This document shows, piece after piece, positions 23,207 to 30,198 of a DNA stretch of 32,559 nt. Within the stretch, counting starts at the first letter, position 1; each line of letters starts with the position of its first letter. The stretch lies in assembly GCA_029977615.1 (NCBI GenBank), contig JAPOKO010000017.1:1-32559 (forward strand), in the 5' to 3' direction. Both the position numbers and the translations under genes were made by a program. Below the pieces are notes generated by a model. It was not told the DNA's origin and did no database searches. It saw only the letters and a list, made by a program, of their open reading frames with translations. This DNA is from a bacterium. Its GTDB lineage: Bacteria > Actinomycetota > Acidimicrobiia > Acidimicrobiales > Ilumatobacteraceae.

Positions 23207-25746
23207 TAGCTAGTGGTGATTGCTGTCAGCAGATTCACTCGAGTAGCTCGCCATGCTGGGTACACCGCTGCGAGAACTCCAATAAAGAAGGCCATGATCA
23301 AAATGGACACGGTGGTACCTACTGGTACCGAAAATGATGAAAGCCCTTGGTCGCGAAGTGCGTACACAATGACCCAGCCCAAACCGACACCAAGCACGAT
23401 GCCGACAACAGCGCCAAGTAGGGAGGTAATCACGCTTTCCCAGCGCACGGTGGTGCGCACCTGGCTTTTGGTCATTCCAACTGCGCGCAATAAGCCAATT
23501 TCGCGCTGACGTTCGAATACCGAGAGCAGCAACGTGATGATGATGCCAACAACCGCGATGATGACCGACAAGAAGAGCAAGCCGTAGATCAGGCCAAGAA
23601 GTTGGTTGACTTGGCCTGATTGTTTGTCGATGTATTCACGTTTTGAAAGCAATGTTCCTTGACCATATTTGTCAACGGCTGCTTGAAGAATTGTGCGCGC
23701 CGACTGATCAGAAACCCCAGATTTCAACTTGATGTATACCCCTAAGTCAAAGTTGATCACCGTGGAGTCTTTAGTGAGATCACGGCTGACGGTGTACTTT
23801 CCCGCAATGTCATCAAACTCGTAGATTCCTGCAATTCTGAGTGTCTTCACCTGAGCGTCAGCAAGTGTCACCGCAATCGTGTCACCAAGTTTTGAGTCAT
23901 TGTTTTCTGCGTACTGCTGAGAAACAAAAATAGTTTCAGGAGTGAGATCTGCGTACGTTCCTGAAACTAGTCCAAGGTCAAACACCCCCTCAACCGTTGC
24001 TGGATTGATGGTGGTGAGGTATTGACCTTTTTCCTCAATTTTTACGGTGAGCAATCCAATTCCCGTTGCGCGCTCAACTTCTGGAAGCATGTTGATGTCA
24101 TCTGCTAGTGACGGGCTGAGACCACCGAAACCACGAGCATCGGTGCTAATTGCATAATCGCCCTTAAATTGCTCAGTGAAAACACCATCAATTTGTGTAC
24201 GAATACTTGCGGCAAGCGCAGCCACCGCAGTAACAAGCGCAACGCCAATTAGTACTGGAGAGGCAGTGCGCGATGTTCGCTTCGGGTTACGTGCGCTGTT
24301 CTGGCGCGCCATGGTTCCTGTTACTCCGCGGAGCTTTTCTGCAGGCTTGCCCAACATCAATGCAACAGGTCGAGCAATGACGGGACCAAGTGTGATGGTG
24401 CCAGAAAAGACAAACAGAATTCCAAGACCCAACCATTTGTTACTTGCACCACTGGTTACCGCAATGATGGTTGCAGCGCCAAGTGCAATCAGTAACAGAC
24501 CAAACAGTGTGCGACGTCTTGTAAGTGCAACAACTTCAATTGCGGTTTCACGCATTGCAGTGAGTGGGGGAACTTTGCCTGCGCGGCGAGCAGGAAGCCA
24601 AGCGGATGAAACGGTGACAATGAGGCCAACCACGATGGTGTTCACGACCGCCGAACTTGGAACTACGAGTCCGCCAGTCGGGAGATCGATGCCGGCAGCC
24701 TTCAGTAATGCACTGAGTGCTTTTGATAGACCGATTCCCGCAAAGAGGCCAATGACAGAACCGAACAAACCAACAACTACAGATTCGATCAACATTGCGC
24801 GTGTCACTTGTTTCTTTGAAGCACCAATTGCTCGGAGAAGTGCATTTTCGCGTTGGCGCTGTGCCGCGCTGATGGAGAACACGTTGTAAATGACGAAGCT
24901 GCCAACACCCAGTGCGATGTAACTAAAAGTGGAAAGCAAGATGCTAAAGAAACTGAGTGCAGTTCCAATTTGGTCCTGTGTTTCCTTAGTGATTTGGGCG
25001 CCAGTCAATGTCTCGGTTTTATACGAGCTTGGAATTGCTGCGTTAATTGCCGTGGCTAGTTCTTTGTCGGAGAGAGAGCCGTCACCAGAAACCAAGATGT
25101 CGTCAATGAAACCTGGCTTGGCAAGAAACTCTTGTGCAGTATTGAGGTCAAAGAGCGCAAATGTTGCTCCACCTGGAGACCGAACATCTCCGTAACTTGC
25201 AATACCGACGAGCGTGAACTCACGACTGCCGGCTTGAGCAACGACTTTCACTTTGTCGTTAAGTACAAATTTTCCAGCTTTGGCAGAAGCTTCGTCGAGG
25301 ACGACCTCAGTTGGACCTAAAGCGAAACGACCTTCGCTAATGGTCCAGAGTGCACCTTTGAATTCTTGACCAACGCCGCCAAATGTTGGTGGTCCTGCAC
25401 CCTCGGAGCCGAGTGGCTTGCCGTCTTTGCCAATGATTCGTGCGAATGCCTGAATATCGGCTTGCACATCTGCGACACCAGGTACTTGTTTCACCAAGTC
25501 AATTAATTCGACGGGGATTCGCTGACGCTCTTCCGCACCAAAGTCAGCCTCAATTACCTGTGTTGATCGAACATAAGAGTCAACATTGCGAAATACATCA
25601 GAGAACAAGTTGTCAAATGTGCGGTTGAGGGTCGCAGAAAATACCGCGGTGCCGGACAGGAATGATGTACCCAAAATGACGGCAAGCGATGTGAGGACTA
25701 AACGAGCCTTGCGACCCAAGATGCCTTTGAGAGCAATGCGCCACAT
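23206..25746 (-). CDS. ABC transporter permease, MacB/FtsX-type, fused double unit
   Basis: An 846-residue membrane protein made of two FtsX-type halves. It starts with a cytoplasmic MWRIALKGILGRKARLVLTSLAVILGTSFLSG and helix 1, then an extracytoplasmic MacB-like domain (about 45-260), a block of three helices (about 270-400), another helix near 415-435, a central short unit (LRGVTGTMARQNSARNPKRTSR and helix 500-520), a second extracytoplasmic domain (about 525-700), and three final helices (about 715-840) with QREIGLLRAVGMTKSQVRT. Both FtsX units show that coupling motif (QRENALLRAIGASKKQVTRA in the first). It should act with the adjacent ATPase as a MacB/LolCDE-like mechanotransmission or export system; the substrate is unknown. 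Confidence 0.92.
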   Translation of the reverse strand: MWRIALKGILGRKARLVLTSLAVILGTSFLSGTAVFSATLNRTFDNLFSDVFRNVDSYVRSTQVIEADFGAEERQRIPVELIDLVKQVPGVADVQADIQAFARIIGKDGKPLGSEGAGPPTFGGVGQEFKGALWTISEGRFALGPTEVVLDEASAKAGKFVLNDKVKVVAQAGSREFTLVGIASYGDVRSPGGATFALFDLNTAQEFLAKPGFIDDILVSGDGSLSDKELATAINAAIPSSYKTETLTGAQITKETQDQIGTALSFFSILLSTFSYIALGVGSFVIYNVFSISAAQRQRENALLRAIGASKKQVTRAMLIESVVVGLFGSVIGLFAGIGLSKALSALLKAAGIDLPTGGLVVPSSAVVNTIVVGLIVTVSSAWLPARRAGKVPPLTAMRETAIEVVALTRRRTLFGLLLIALGAATIIAVTSGASNKWLGLGILFVFSGTITLGPVIARPVALMLGKPAEKLRGVTGTMARQNSARNPKRTSRTASPVLIGVALVTAVAALAASIRTQIDGVFTEQFKGDYAISTDARGFGGLSPSLADDINMLPEVERATGIGLLTVKIEEKGQYLTTINPATVEGVFDLGLVSGTYADLTPETIFVSQQYAENNDSKLGDTIAVTLADAQVKTLRIAGIYEFDDIAGKYTVSRDLTKDSTVINFDLGVYIKLKSGVSDQSARTILQAAVDKYGQGTLLSKREYIDKQSGQVNQLLGLIYGLLFLSVIIAVVGIIITLLLSVFERQREIGLLRAVGMTKSQVRTTVRWESVITSLLGAVVGIVLGVGLGWVIVYALRDQGLSSFSVPVGTTVSILIMAFFIGVLAAVYPAWRATRVNLLTAITTS

Positions 25747-25749
25747 GAT

Positions 25750-26481
25750 TTAGTGACCCAGATTCTTCATGTAATCAAGCACGAGTTCTGGCGTTGGCTG
25801 TAACAACTCGCCAGCGATTTTGCCGTCTTTCAAAAACACAATTCGGTCTGCGTAACTTGCAGATACCGGATCATGCGTCACCATCACGATGGTTTGACCT
25901 AATTCATCTACCGCTTTACGCATGAATGAAAGAATTTCGTTTCCAGTTGTTGAGTCGAGGTTTCCTGTTGGTTCGTCAGCGAAAATGATCGCTGGTTCGC
26001 TCGCAAGTGCGCGCGCAACAGCAACACGTTGTTGCTGGCCACCAGAAAGTTCACTTGGGCGGTGGGTTAAACGGTCTTGCAGGTGAACCGTGTTGATGAC
26101 TTTTTGGATCCATTCTTCATTGCCTTTGTTATTGCCGAGCAATAATGGAAGACGGATGTTTTCATCGGCTGTCAACGTTGGAACAAGGTTGAACGACTGA
26201 AAGACAAAGCCAATTTTGTCGCGACGCAGGCGAGTGAGTTCTTTGTCTTTCAAACTTGCAATATCAATGTCGGCAATGGTGACAGAACCGTTAGTCATTT
26301 CATCAAGGCCGGCCATGCAGTGCATAAGGGTGGATTTACCCGAGCCACTTGGACCCATGATGGCGGTGAATTTGCCTGTTTCAAATTGCACTGAAACATT
26401 GTCAAGTGCACGTACTTCGCTGTCTCCATGACCATAAATCTTGGAAACGTTTGTTGCAGTTGCGGCTGAGGGGTTGTTCAT
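25750..26481 (-). CDS. ABC transporter ATP-binding protein, MacB/LolD-type
   Basis: A 243-residue ATPase pairing with the 846-residue FtsX-type permease encoded 3 bp downstream. Walker A is GPSGSGKST (residues 43-51), the signature LSGGQQQRVAVARALASEP, Walker B IIFADEPTGNLDS and the H-loop VMVTHDP. The opening (SKIYGHGDSEVRALDNVSVQFETGKFTAIMGPSG) and the ADEPTGNLD form are characteristic of the MacB/LolD/FtsE branch. A frame seven codons longer exists, but TAGGCT ends 7 nt before this ATG and is incompatible with the longer start. No periplasmic adaptor gene is present, as usual in Gram-positive-type actinobacteria. Confidence 0.93.
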   Translation of the reverse strand: MNNPSAATATNVSKIYGHGDSEVRALDNVSVQFETGKFTAIMGPSGSGKSTLMHCMAGLDEMTNGSVTIADIDIASLKDKELTRLRRDKIGFVFQSFNLVPTLTADENIRLPLLLGNNKGNEEWIQKVINTVHLQDRLTHRPSELSGGQQQRVAVARALASEPAIIFADEPTGNLDSTTGNEILSFMRKAVDELGQTIVMVTHDPVSASYADRIVFLKDGKIAGELLQPTPELVLDYMKNLGH

Positions 26482-26488
26482 ACCCCTC

Positions 26489-26494
26489 AGCCTA
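26489..26494 (-). promoter_or_regulatory. Predicted leaderless -10 element of the MacB-like operon
   Basis: TAGGCT on the minus strand ends 7 nt before the ATG at 26481. The same hexamer precedes ppa and the cyclase gene. Confidence 0.55.
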
Positions 26495-26507
26495 CGGCTC
26501 AATGAAT

Positions 26508-26533
26508 GAGGCCAATATGCACAACTTGGCCTC
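26508..26533 (-). terminator. Hairpin terminator after the peroxiredoxin gene
   Basis: A perfect 8-bp stem, GAGGCCAA (26508-26515) and TTGGCCTC (26526-26533), encloses a 10-base loop. It can be extended by a G-U and an A-U pair. It begins 11 bp after the peroxiredoxin stop and about 14 bp before the next promoter. The U tract is poor (ATTCATT), so efficiency is uncertain. It is the only strong hairpin I found in the window. Confidence 0.6.
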
Positions 26534-26544
26534 GTACTTGCTTT

Positions 26545-27177
26545 TTACTTTGGTTGTGGCAACACGCGAAGATATGGCTTCACGGTTTTCCACCCACCGG
26601 GGAAGAGCGTTTTGGCCTCATCGTCGGTTACGGCTGCACCGATAATGACGTCATTTCCGTCTTTCCAGTTTGCTGGAGTTGCCACTTTGAATTTTGCAGT
26701 CAGTTGCAGCGAGTCGATAACGCGAAGAACTTCATCAAAATTGCGTCCAGTTGACGCTGGATAAGTGATGGTCAGCTTCACTTTCTTGTCTGGTCCAATG
26801 ACGAACACGCTGCGAACAGTCAACGTGTCGTTTGCATTTGGGTGAATCATGTCGTACAAGTTGGAAACCTTGCGGTCTGGGTCGCCGATCATGGGGAAGT
26901 TCACTGGCGTTCCCTGTGTCTCGCCAATATCACCTTCCCACTTTTCGTGTGATTCAACGCTGTCAACTGAAAGTCCTATGACTTTCACGTTGCGCTTGTC
27001 GAACTCAGGTTTGATCTTGGCTACATAACCAAGTTCTGTGGTGCACACTGGTGTGAAATCTTTCGGGTGGCTGAATAGCACGCCCCATGAATCGCCCAAC
27101 CATTCGTGAAACTTGATTTCACCTTGGGTGGTTTGAGCGGTGAAGTCTGGGGCGACATCGCCAAGACGTACGGACAT
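26545..27177 (-). CDS. 1-Cys peroxiredoxin (Prx6 type)
   Basis: A 210-residue AhpC/TSA thioredoxin-fold peroxidase reducing hydrogen peroxide and organic hydroperoxides. The peroxidatic cysteine C45 is in DFTPVCTTELG, and it is the only cysteine in the protein, so no resolving cysteine exists and a partner thiol is needed. The C-terminal extension (about 150-210, including ATPANWKDGNDVIIGAAVTDDEA) marks the Prx6/1-Cys branch. It has a strong Shine-Dalgarno site and a TTGACA -35-like box, unlike most genes here, consistent with high expression. A hairpin terminator follows, so the transcript appears monocistronic. Confidence 0.95.
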   Translation of the reverse strand: MSVRLGDVAPDFTAQTTQGEIKFHEWLGDSWGVLFSHPKDFTPVCTTELGYVAKIKPEFDKRNVKVIGLSVDSVESHEKWEGDIGETQGTPVNFPMIGDPDRKVSNLYDMIHPNANDTLTVRSVFVIGPDKKVKLTITYPASTGRNFDEVLRVIDSLQLTAKFKVATPANWKDGNDVIIGAAVTDDEAKTLFPGGWKTVKPYLRVLPQPK

Positions 27178-27183
27178 AGTGGT

Positions 27184-27191
27184 CTCCTTTT
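27184..27191 (-). promoter_or_regulatory. Strong Shine-Dalgarno site of the peroxiredoxin gene
   Basis: AAAAGGAG on the minus strand lies 6 nt before the ATG at 27177. It is one of the best ribosome-binding sites in the window. Confidence 0.7.
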
Positions 27192-27206
27192 GAGGTTGGA
27201 TTGGTC

Positions 27207-27237
27207 ACGATATCCGAATCCCGACCATTATTGTCAA
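27207..27237 (-). promoter_or_regulatory. Predicted peroxiredoxin promoter with a -35 box
   Basis: A consensus TTGACA (minus strand, 27232-27237) overlaps the stop of the upstream SDR gene. TATCGT (27207-27212) lies 19 bp downstream, with a weaker GATATC at 17 bp. This is a leadered promoter type not seen at the TANNNT leaderless starts. Confidence 0.45.
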
Positions 27238-28121
27238 CTTTTGCTCAAATCCACTCCGTACGCGGATTTAAAGGCATTGAAGTAGTCCGAATCGTTTTCT
27301 GAGGCGGCCATGGCGACCCAATCGGAGTCTGATTGCTTGGCCCGGCCAGCAACGATTTCAGGGCCCGCCCACGAGCACGCGTAACGCAACTGTGGGGTGT
27401 CGGTGGTGATGGCGTGGTGGATGAGTGCGCCAACATCTTCAGCGGCAGAGGCATTGATGATTCCAGCTGCATAAAACGCGAACATGCGTCGATAGTGCGC
27501 ATCATATGCACCGCTCTGATTTGGGGCGTCAATGTTTTTTGCAAAAATTGATGACTTCGTTACGCCTGGCTCAATGATGACGACACGAATACCAAATGGC
27601 GCAACTTCTTGCGCGAGCTCCTCACTCACTCCTTCAAACGCCCACTTCGATGCAACATATGGAGCCTGTGCAATTGCCGCAAACTTACCAACGACCGAAG
27701 TGATATTTACGATGGTTCCACTTTTTCTCTCGCGCATTTTCGGTAGCACCTGTTGAGTGCATCGAATAGCGCCAACAACGTTGACGTTAAACGCATCGTG
27801 GTACATCTGTGGCGTGCTTTCTTCAACGACACCGTTGCCGCCGATTCCTGCGTTGTTCACCAACACATCCACATGGTCTGTGGTGAGAAAAATGTCGGCG
27901 AAACCACGTTGCACCGACACATCGTCTGCGACATCCATTTCAATGAGCTCAACAGTTACGCCTAATTCAGTTGCGCGAGACTGCAATTTGCCGGCTTTAT
28001 CAAGAGACCGAACCGTGCCAAATACGCGGTATCCCTGCTTGGCGAGGTGTAATGCCGTGGCTCGTCCAATACCCGAATTGGCTCCGGTAACAACGGCGAC
28101 TTGTGGCGAAGAAGTAGTCAT
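27234..28121 (-). CDS. SDR family oxidoreductase
   Basis: A 295-residue SDR with VAVVTGANSGIGRATALHLAKQG at the N-terminus, NNAGIGGNGVVEE, catalytic serine in VNITSVVGKF and Tyr-Lys in YVASKWAFEGVSEELAQEV. The VIIEPGVTKSSIFAKN segment and a longer C-terminal part of about 60 residues place it among the larger classical SDRs related to retinol or ketosteroid dehydrogenases (SDR_c family). The substrate is unknown. The ATG is supported by TATTGT 6 nt upstream. The gene is divergent from the AAA+ ATPase gene, with a 58-bp intergenic region; no functional link to either neighbour can be seen. Confidence 0.88.
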   Translation of the reverse strand: MTTSSPQVAVVTGANSGIGRATALHLAKQGYRVFGTVRSLDKAGKLQSRATELGVTVELIEMDVADDVSVQRGFADIFLTTDHVDVLVNNAGIGGNGVVEESTPQMYHDAFNVNVVGAIRCTQQVLPKMRERKSGTIVNITSVVGKFAAIAQAPYVASKWAFEGVSEELAQEVAPFGIRVVIIEPGVTKSSIFAKNIDAPNQSGAYDAHYRRMFAFYAAGIINASAAEDVGALIHHAITTDTPQLRYACSWAGPEIVAGRAKQSDSDWVAMAASENDSDYFNAFKSAYGVDLSKS

Positions 28122-28127
28122 GAACTC

Positions 28128-28133
28128 ACAATA
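28128..28133 (-). promoter_or_regulatory. Predicted leaderless -10 element of the SDR gene at 28121
   Basis: TATTGT on the minus strand ends 6 nt before the ATG. Confidence 0.5.
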
Positions 28134-28167
28134 AACGCTCGCCTAGGCCGTATGCGCAGGTGGCAGG

Positions 28168-28173
28168 TATCGT
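28168..28173 (+). promoter_or_regulatory. Predicted leaderless -10 element of the AAA+ ATPase gene
   Basis: TATCGT ends 6 nt before the ATG at 28180. There is no Shine-Dalgarno sequence. Confidence 0.55.
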
Positions 28174-28179
28174 CGGCGC

Positions 28180-29607
28180 ATGGCCAACGCCCACACCTCC
28201 GCACACTCACTTCCTGCAACTCTTGGAGCACTTCGCGCCTCGGGTTGGCAATCCATTCCGGTGAAGGAAGAACTTCGTCGAAATGCTGTTGCACGAATTT
28301 CTGCAGGTCAGCAATTGTTCGAAGGAGTGTTGGGTTACGAAGACACAGTTATGCCACAACTTGAGAATGCACTGTTGGCGGGACACGATGTGATCTTTCT
28401 TGGCGAGAGAGGTCAGGCAAAGACGCGCATGATTCGTTCACTCACCGGATTGCTTGATGAGTGGATGCCGATTATTGAAGGCAGCGAAATTAACGACGAT
28501 CCGTACAACCCGGTGTCGCGTCACGCACGCGAACTCGTAGAAAAAATGGGCGAGAATGCACCGATTTCCTGGGTAAATCGTGAAGATCGATATGGCGAAA
28601 AACTTGCAACACCAGATACATCAATTGCTGACCTCATTGGCGAAGTAGATCCCATCAAAGTTGCTGAAGGTCGTTATCTCAGTGATGAACTCACGATTCA
28701 CTACGGCCTTGTTCCACGTACGAACCGTGGCATTTTCGCCATCAACGAATTACCCGACTTAGCGGAACGAATTCAAGTGGGTTTGTTGAATGTGCTCGAA
28801 GAGCGCGATGTGCAAATTCGCGGATACAAAATTCGTTTGCCGCTTGATGTGATGTTGGTGGCGTCCGCCAACCCCGAGGACTACACCAATCGTGGTCGCA
28901 TGATTACACCACTGAAAGACCGTTTCGGAAGCCAAATTCGCACGCACTATCCACTGGAAGTGGAAACCGAAATGAATATCGTTCGCCAGGAGGCCCGCAC
29001 ATCAAGCATTGGCGATGTTGTTGTTACGTGGCCTTCGTTCATGGAAGAAATTGTGGCAACAGTGAGCCACATTGCTCGTGCAAGCAGCCACGTCAATCAA
29101 CGCAGCGGCGTCAGCGTGCGGCTGTCGGTCAGTAACTACGAAACGCTCGCAGCCAACGCGGTCCGTCGTGCATTGCGCATGGGTGAAACTCAAGTTGCAC
29201 CTCGTGTCAGCGATCTTGCCTCACTTGCTGCATCAACTGCCGGCAAAGTGGAATTTGAAACCACTGAAGATGGTCGCGAATCTGCAATTTTGGAAAACAT
29301 TGTGAAGACCGCAGTCTTGCAAGTTTTCAAACAACGCGTAACTGGAGAAAAGATTCGCGAAGTTGTTGAAGCATTTGATGGTGGAGTGGTGCTACATGCT
29401 GGCGAAGATGTTGAGTCTGTTGCGTATGGTGCAATGTTTATCGACATACCTGCACTACGCGATTTGGTTAGCCAAATTGTTGGTGCAGATGCATCGCCAT
29501 CTGTGGTGGCAAGTGCGGTGGAATTTGTGCTGGAGGGCTTGCATCTTTCAAAGCGTTTGAACAAGGAATCAACTGGTTCCCGCGCCACGTACCGCTCGCG
29601 CGGTTAG
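28180..29607 (+). CDS. Magnesium chelatase-like AAA+ ATPase (MoxR/ChlI-related)
   Basis: A 475-residue AAA+ protein that with a VWA partner is expected to form a chaperone-like complex. Walker A is GERGQAKT (residues 75-82, alanine where the canonical motif has the second glycine). The Walker B region reads RGIFAINELPDLAERIQVGLLNVLEERDVQIRG, with N189-E190 in place of the usual DE. Sensor 1 is in VASANPEDYTNRGRM and the arginine-finger region is PLKDRFGSQIRTHYPLE. The C-terminal part is helical. It resembles Rv0958 of M. tuberculosis, which sits beside the VWA gene Rv0959, as I recall. Here the VWA gene follows at 30199 but a cyclase gene on the opposite strand lies between them. The target is unknown; chlorophyll synthesis is not implied. 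Confidence 0.9.
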   Translation: MANAHTSAHSLPATLGALRASGWQSIPVKEELRRNAVARISAGQQLFEGVLGYEDTVMPQLENALLAGHDVIFLGERGQAKTRMIRSLTGLLDEWMPIIEGSEINDDPYNPVSRHARELVEKMGENAPISWVNREDRYGEKLATPDTSIADLIGEVDPIKVAEGRYLSDELTIHYGLVPRTNRGIFAINELPDLAERIQVGLLNVLEERDVQIRGYKIRLPLDVMLVASANPEDYTNRGRMITPLKDRFGSQIRTHYPLEVETEMNIVRQEARTSSIGDVVVTWPSFMEEIVATVSHIARASSHVNQRSGVSVRLSVSNYETLAANAVRRALRMGETQVAPRVSDLASLAASTAGKVEFETTEDGRESAILENIVKTAVLQVFKQRVTGEKIREVVEAFDGGVVLHAGEDVESVAYGAMFIDIPALRDLVSQIVGADASPSVVASAVEFVLEGLHLSKRLNKESTGSRATYRSRG

Positions 29608-29614
29608 GTGTTAA

Positions 29615-30166
29615 TTAGCCAACAAAAGGGGAGCGATTCCACACCTCATTGATGTCGGAACGACTATCAATGAGTGGTTCTCCTGCAAGAATCGCAACTT
29701 CAATTGGTTGAGCAAAACCAGGCAGTACGACGGGTTCATGAGGCACGGTGTACACACCAACTGGAAGATCGACTGCTTGATCGAGAGGAATGAGCGTGCC
29801 GACACCTGCAGCTGCGTCGCACAAACGTGCTGCCATGTTTGGCGCAGAGCCGATGTAGTCCTGTCCTTCGAACAACATGGTGTCGCCGGTGGCAATACCG
29901 ATACGCAACGACAATGGGGCACATGAAACCGCTGAATTGCGTTGCAGCATCATGGCGAAGGTGATGCCATCTTCGGCTTCTACGGCGACAGCCATGAGGC
30001 CGTCTCCCAAGTACTTGTCGATACGCACGCCTTGATGCGATCCAACTGCACGAGCCACGCCACGAAAGTTGGCGAGCAATTGCGCGGCTGCGCCATCGCC
30101 GAAGTTTTCGGTGTAGTCCGTAAATCCTGAAAGGTCTACGAAGATGAACGTTCGTCTGAACCGCAT
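29615..30166 (-). CDS. Stand-alone class III adenylate/guanylate cyclase catalytic domain
   Basis: A 183-residue soluble nucleotidyl cyclase with no membrane or sensor domain. The metal-binding aspartates are D11 (IFVDLSGFTDYTE) and D55 (KYLGDGLMAV), the substrate-contacting lysine is K51, and the transition-state asparagine and arginine are N110 and R114 (SAPNMAARL). All essential class III residues are therefore present in one chain, and activity as a homodimer is plausible. It lies on the opposite strand between the AAA+ ATPase and the VWA protein, a placement that suggests a regulatory link. Product identity (cAMP or cGMP) cannot be read reliably. The start is the ATG at 30166, with TAGGCT 10 nt upstream and a weak GAGGTG. 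Confidence 0.87.
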   Translation of the reverse strand: MRFRRTFIFVDLSGFTDYTENFGDGAAAQLLANFRGVARAVGSHQGVRIDKYLGDGLMAVAVEAEDGITFAMMLQRNSAVSCAPLSLRIGIATGDTMLFEGQDYIGSAPNMAARLCDAAAGVGTLIPLDQAVDLPVGVYTVPHEPVVLPGFAQPIEVAILAGEPLIDSRSDINEVWNRSPFVG

Positions 30167-30176
30167 ATCTCACCTC

Positions 30177-30182
30177 AGCCTA
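30177..30182 (-). promoter_or_regulatory. Possible -10 element of the cyclase gene
   Basis: TAGGCT on the minus strand ends 10 nt before the ATG at 30166, slightly further than typical, leaving a very short leader. It sits 4 bp from the VWA gene's element on the other strand. Confidence 0.4.
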
Positions 30183-30186
30183 GGGG

Positions 30187-30192
30187 TATGGT
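30187..30192 (+). promoter_or_regulatory. Predicted leaderless -10 element of the VWA gene
   Basis: TATGGT ends 6 nt before the ATG at 30199. It gives the VWA gene its own promoter, back to back with the cyclase promoter in a 32-bp region. Confidence 0.55.
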
Positions 30193-30198
30193 TCGCAT

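Noticed and set aside
24176-24889. Long open frame (237 codons) antisense to the FtsX-type permease
   Set aside because: It lies wholly inside the permease gene on the other strand; the composition is proline/alanine/serine-rich with no domain, typical of a shadow frame.
2272-28121. Four SDR genes as a possible duplicated cluster
   Set aside because: They are far apart, differ in length (256 to 317 aa) and motifs, and belong to different SDR groups; this is ordinary redundancy.
28143-28148. Short palindrome CCTAGG between the SDR and AAA+ genes
   Set aside because: Only six bases, expected by chance, and not positioned over either predicted promoter.
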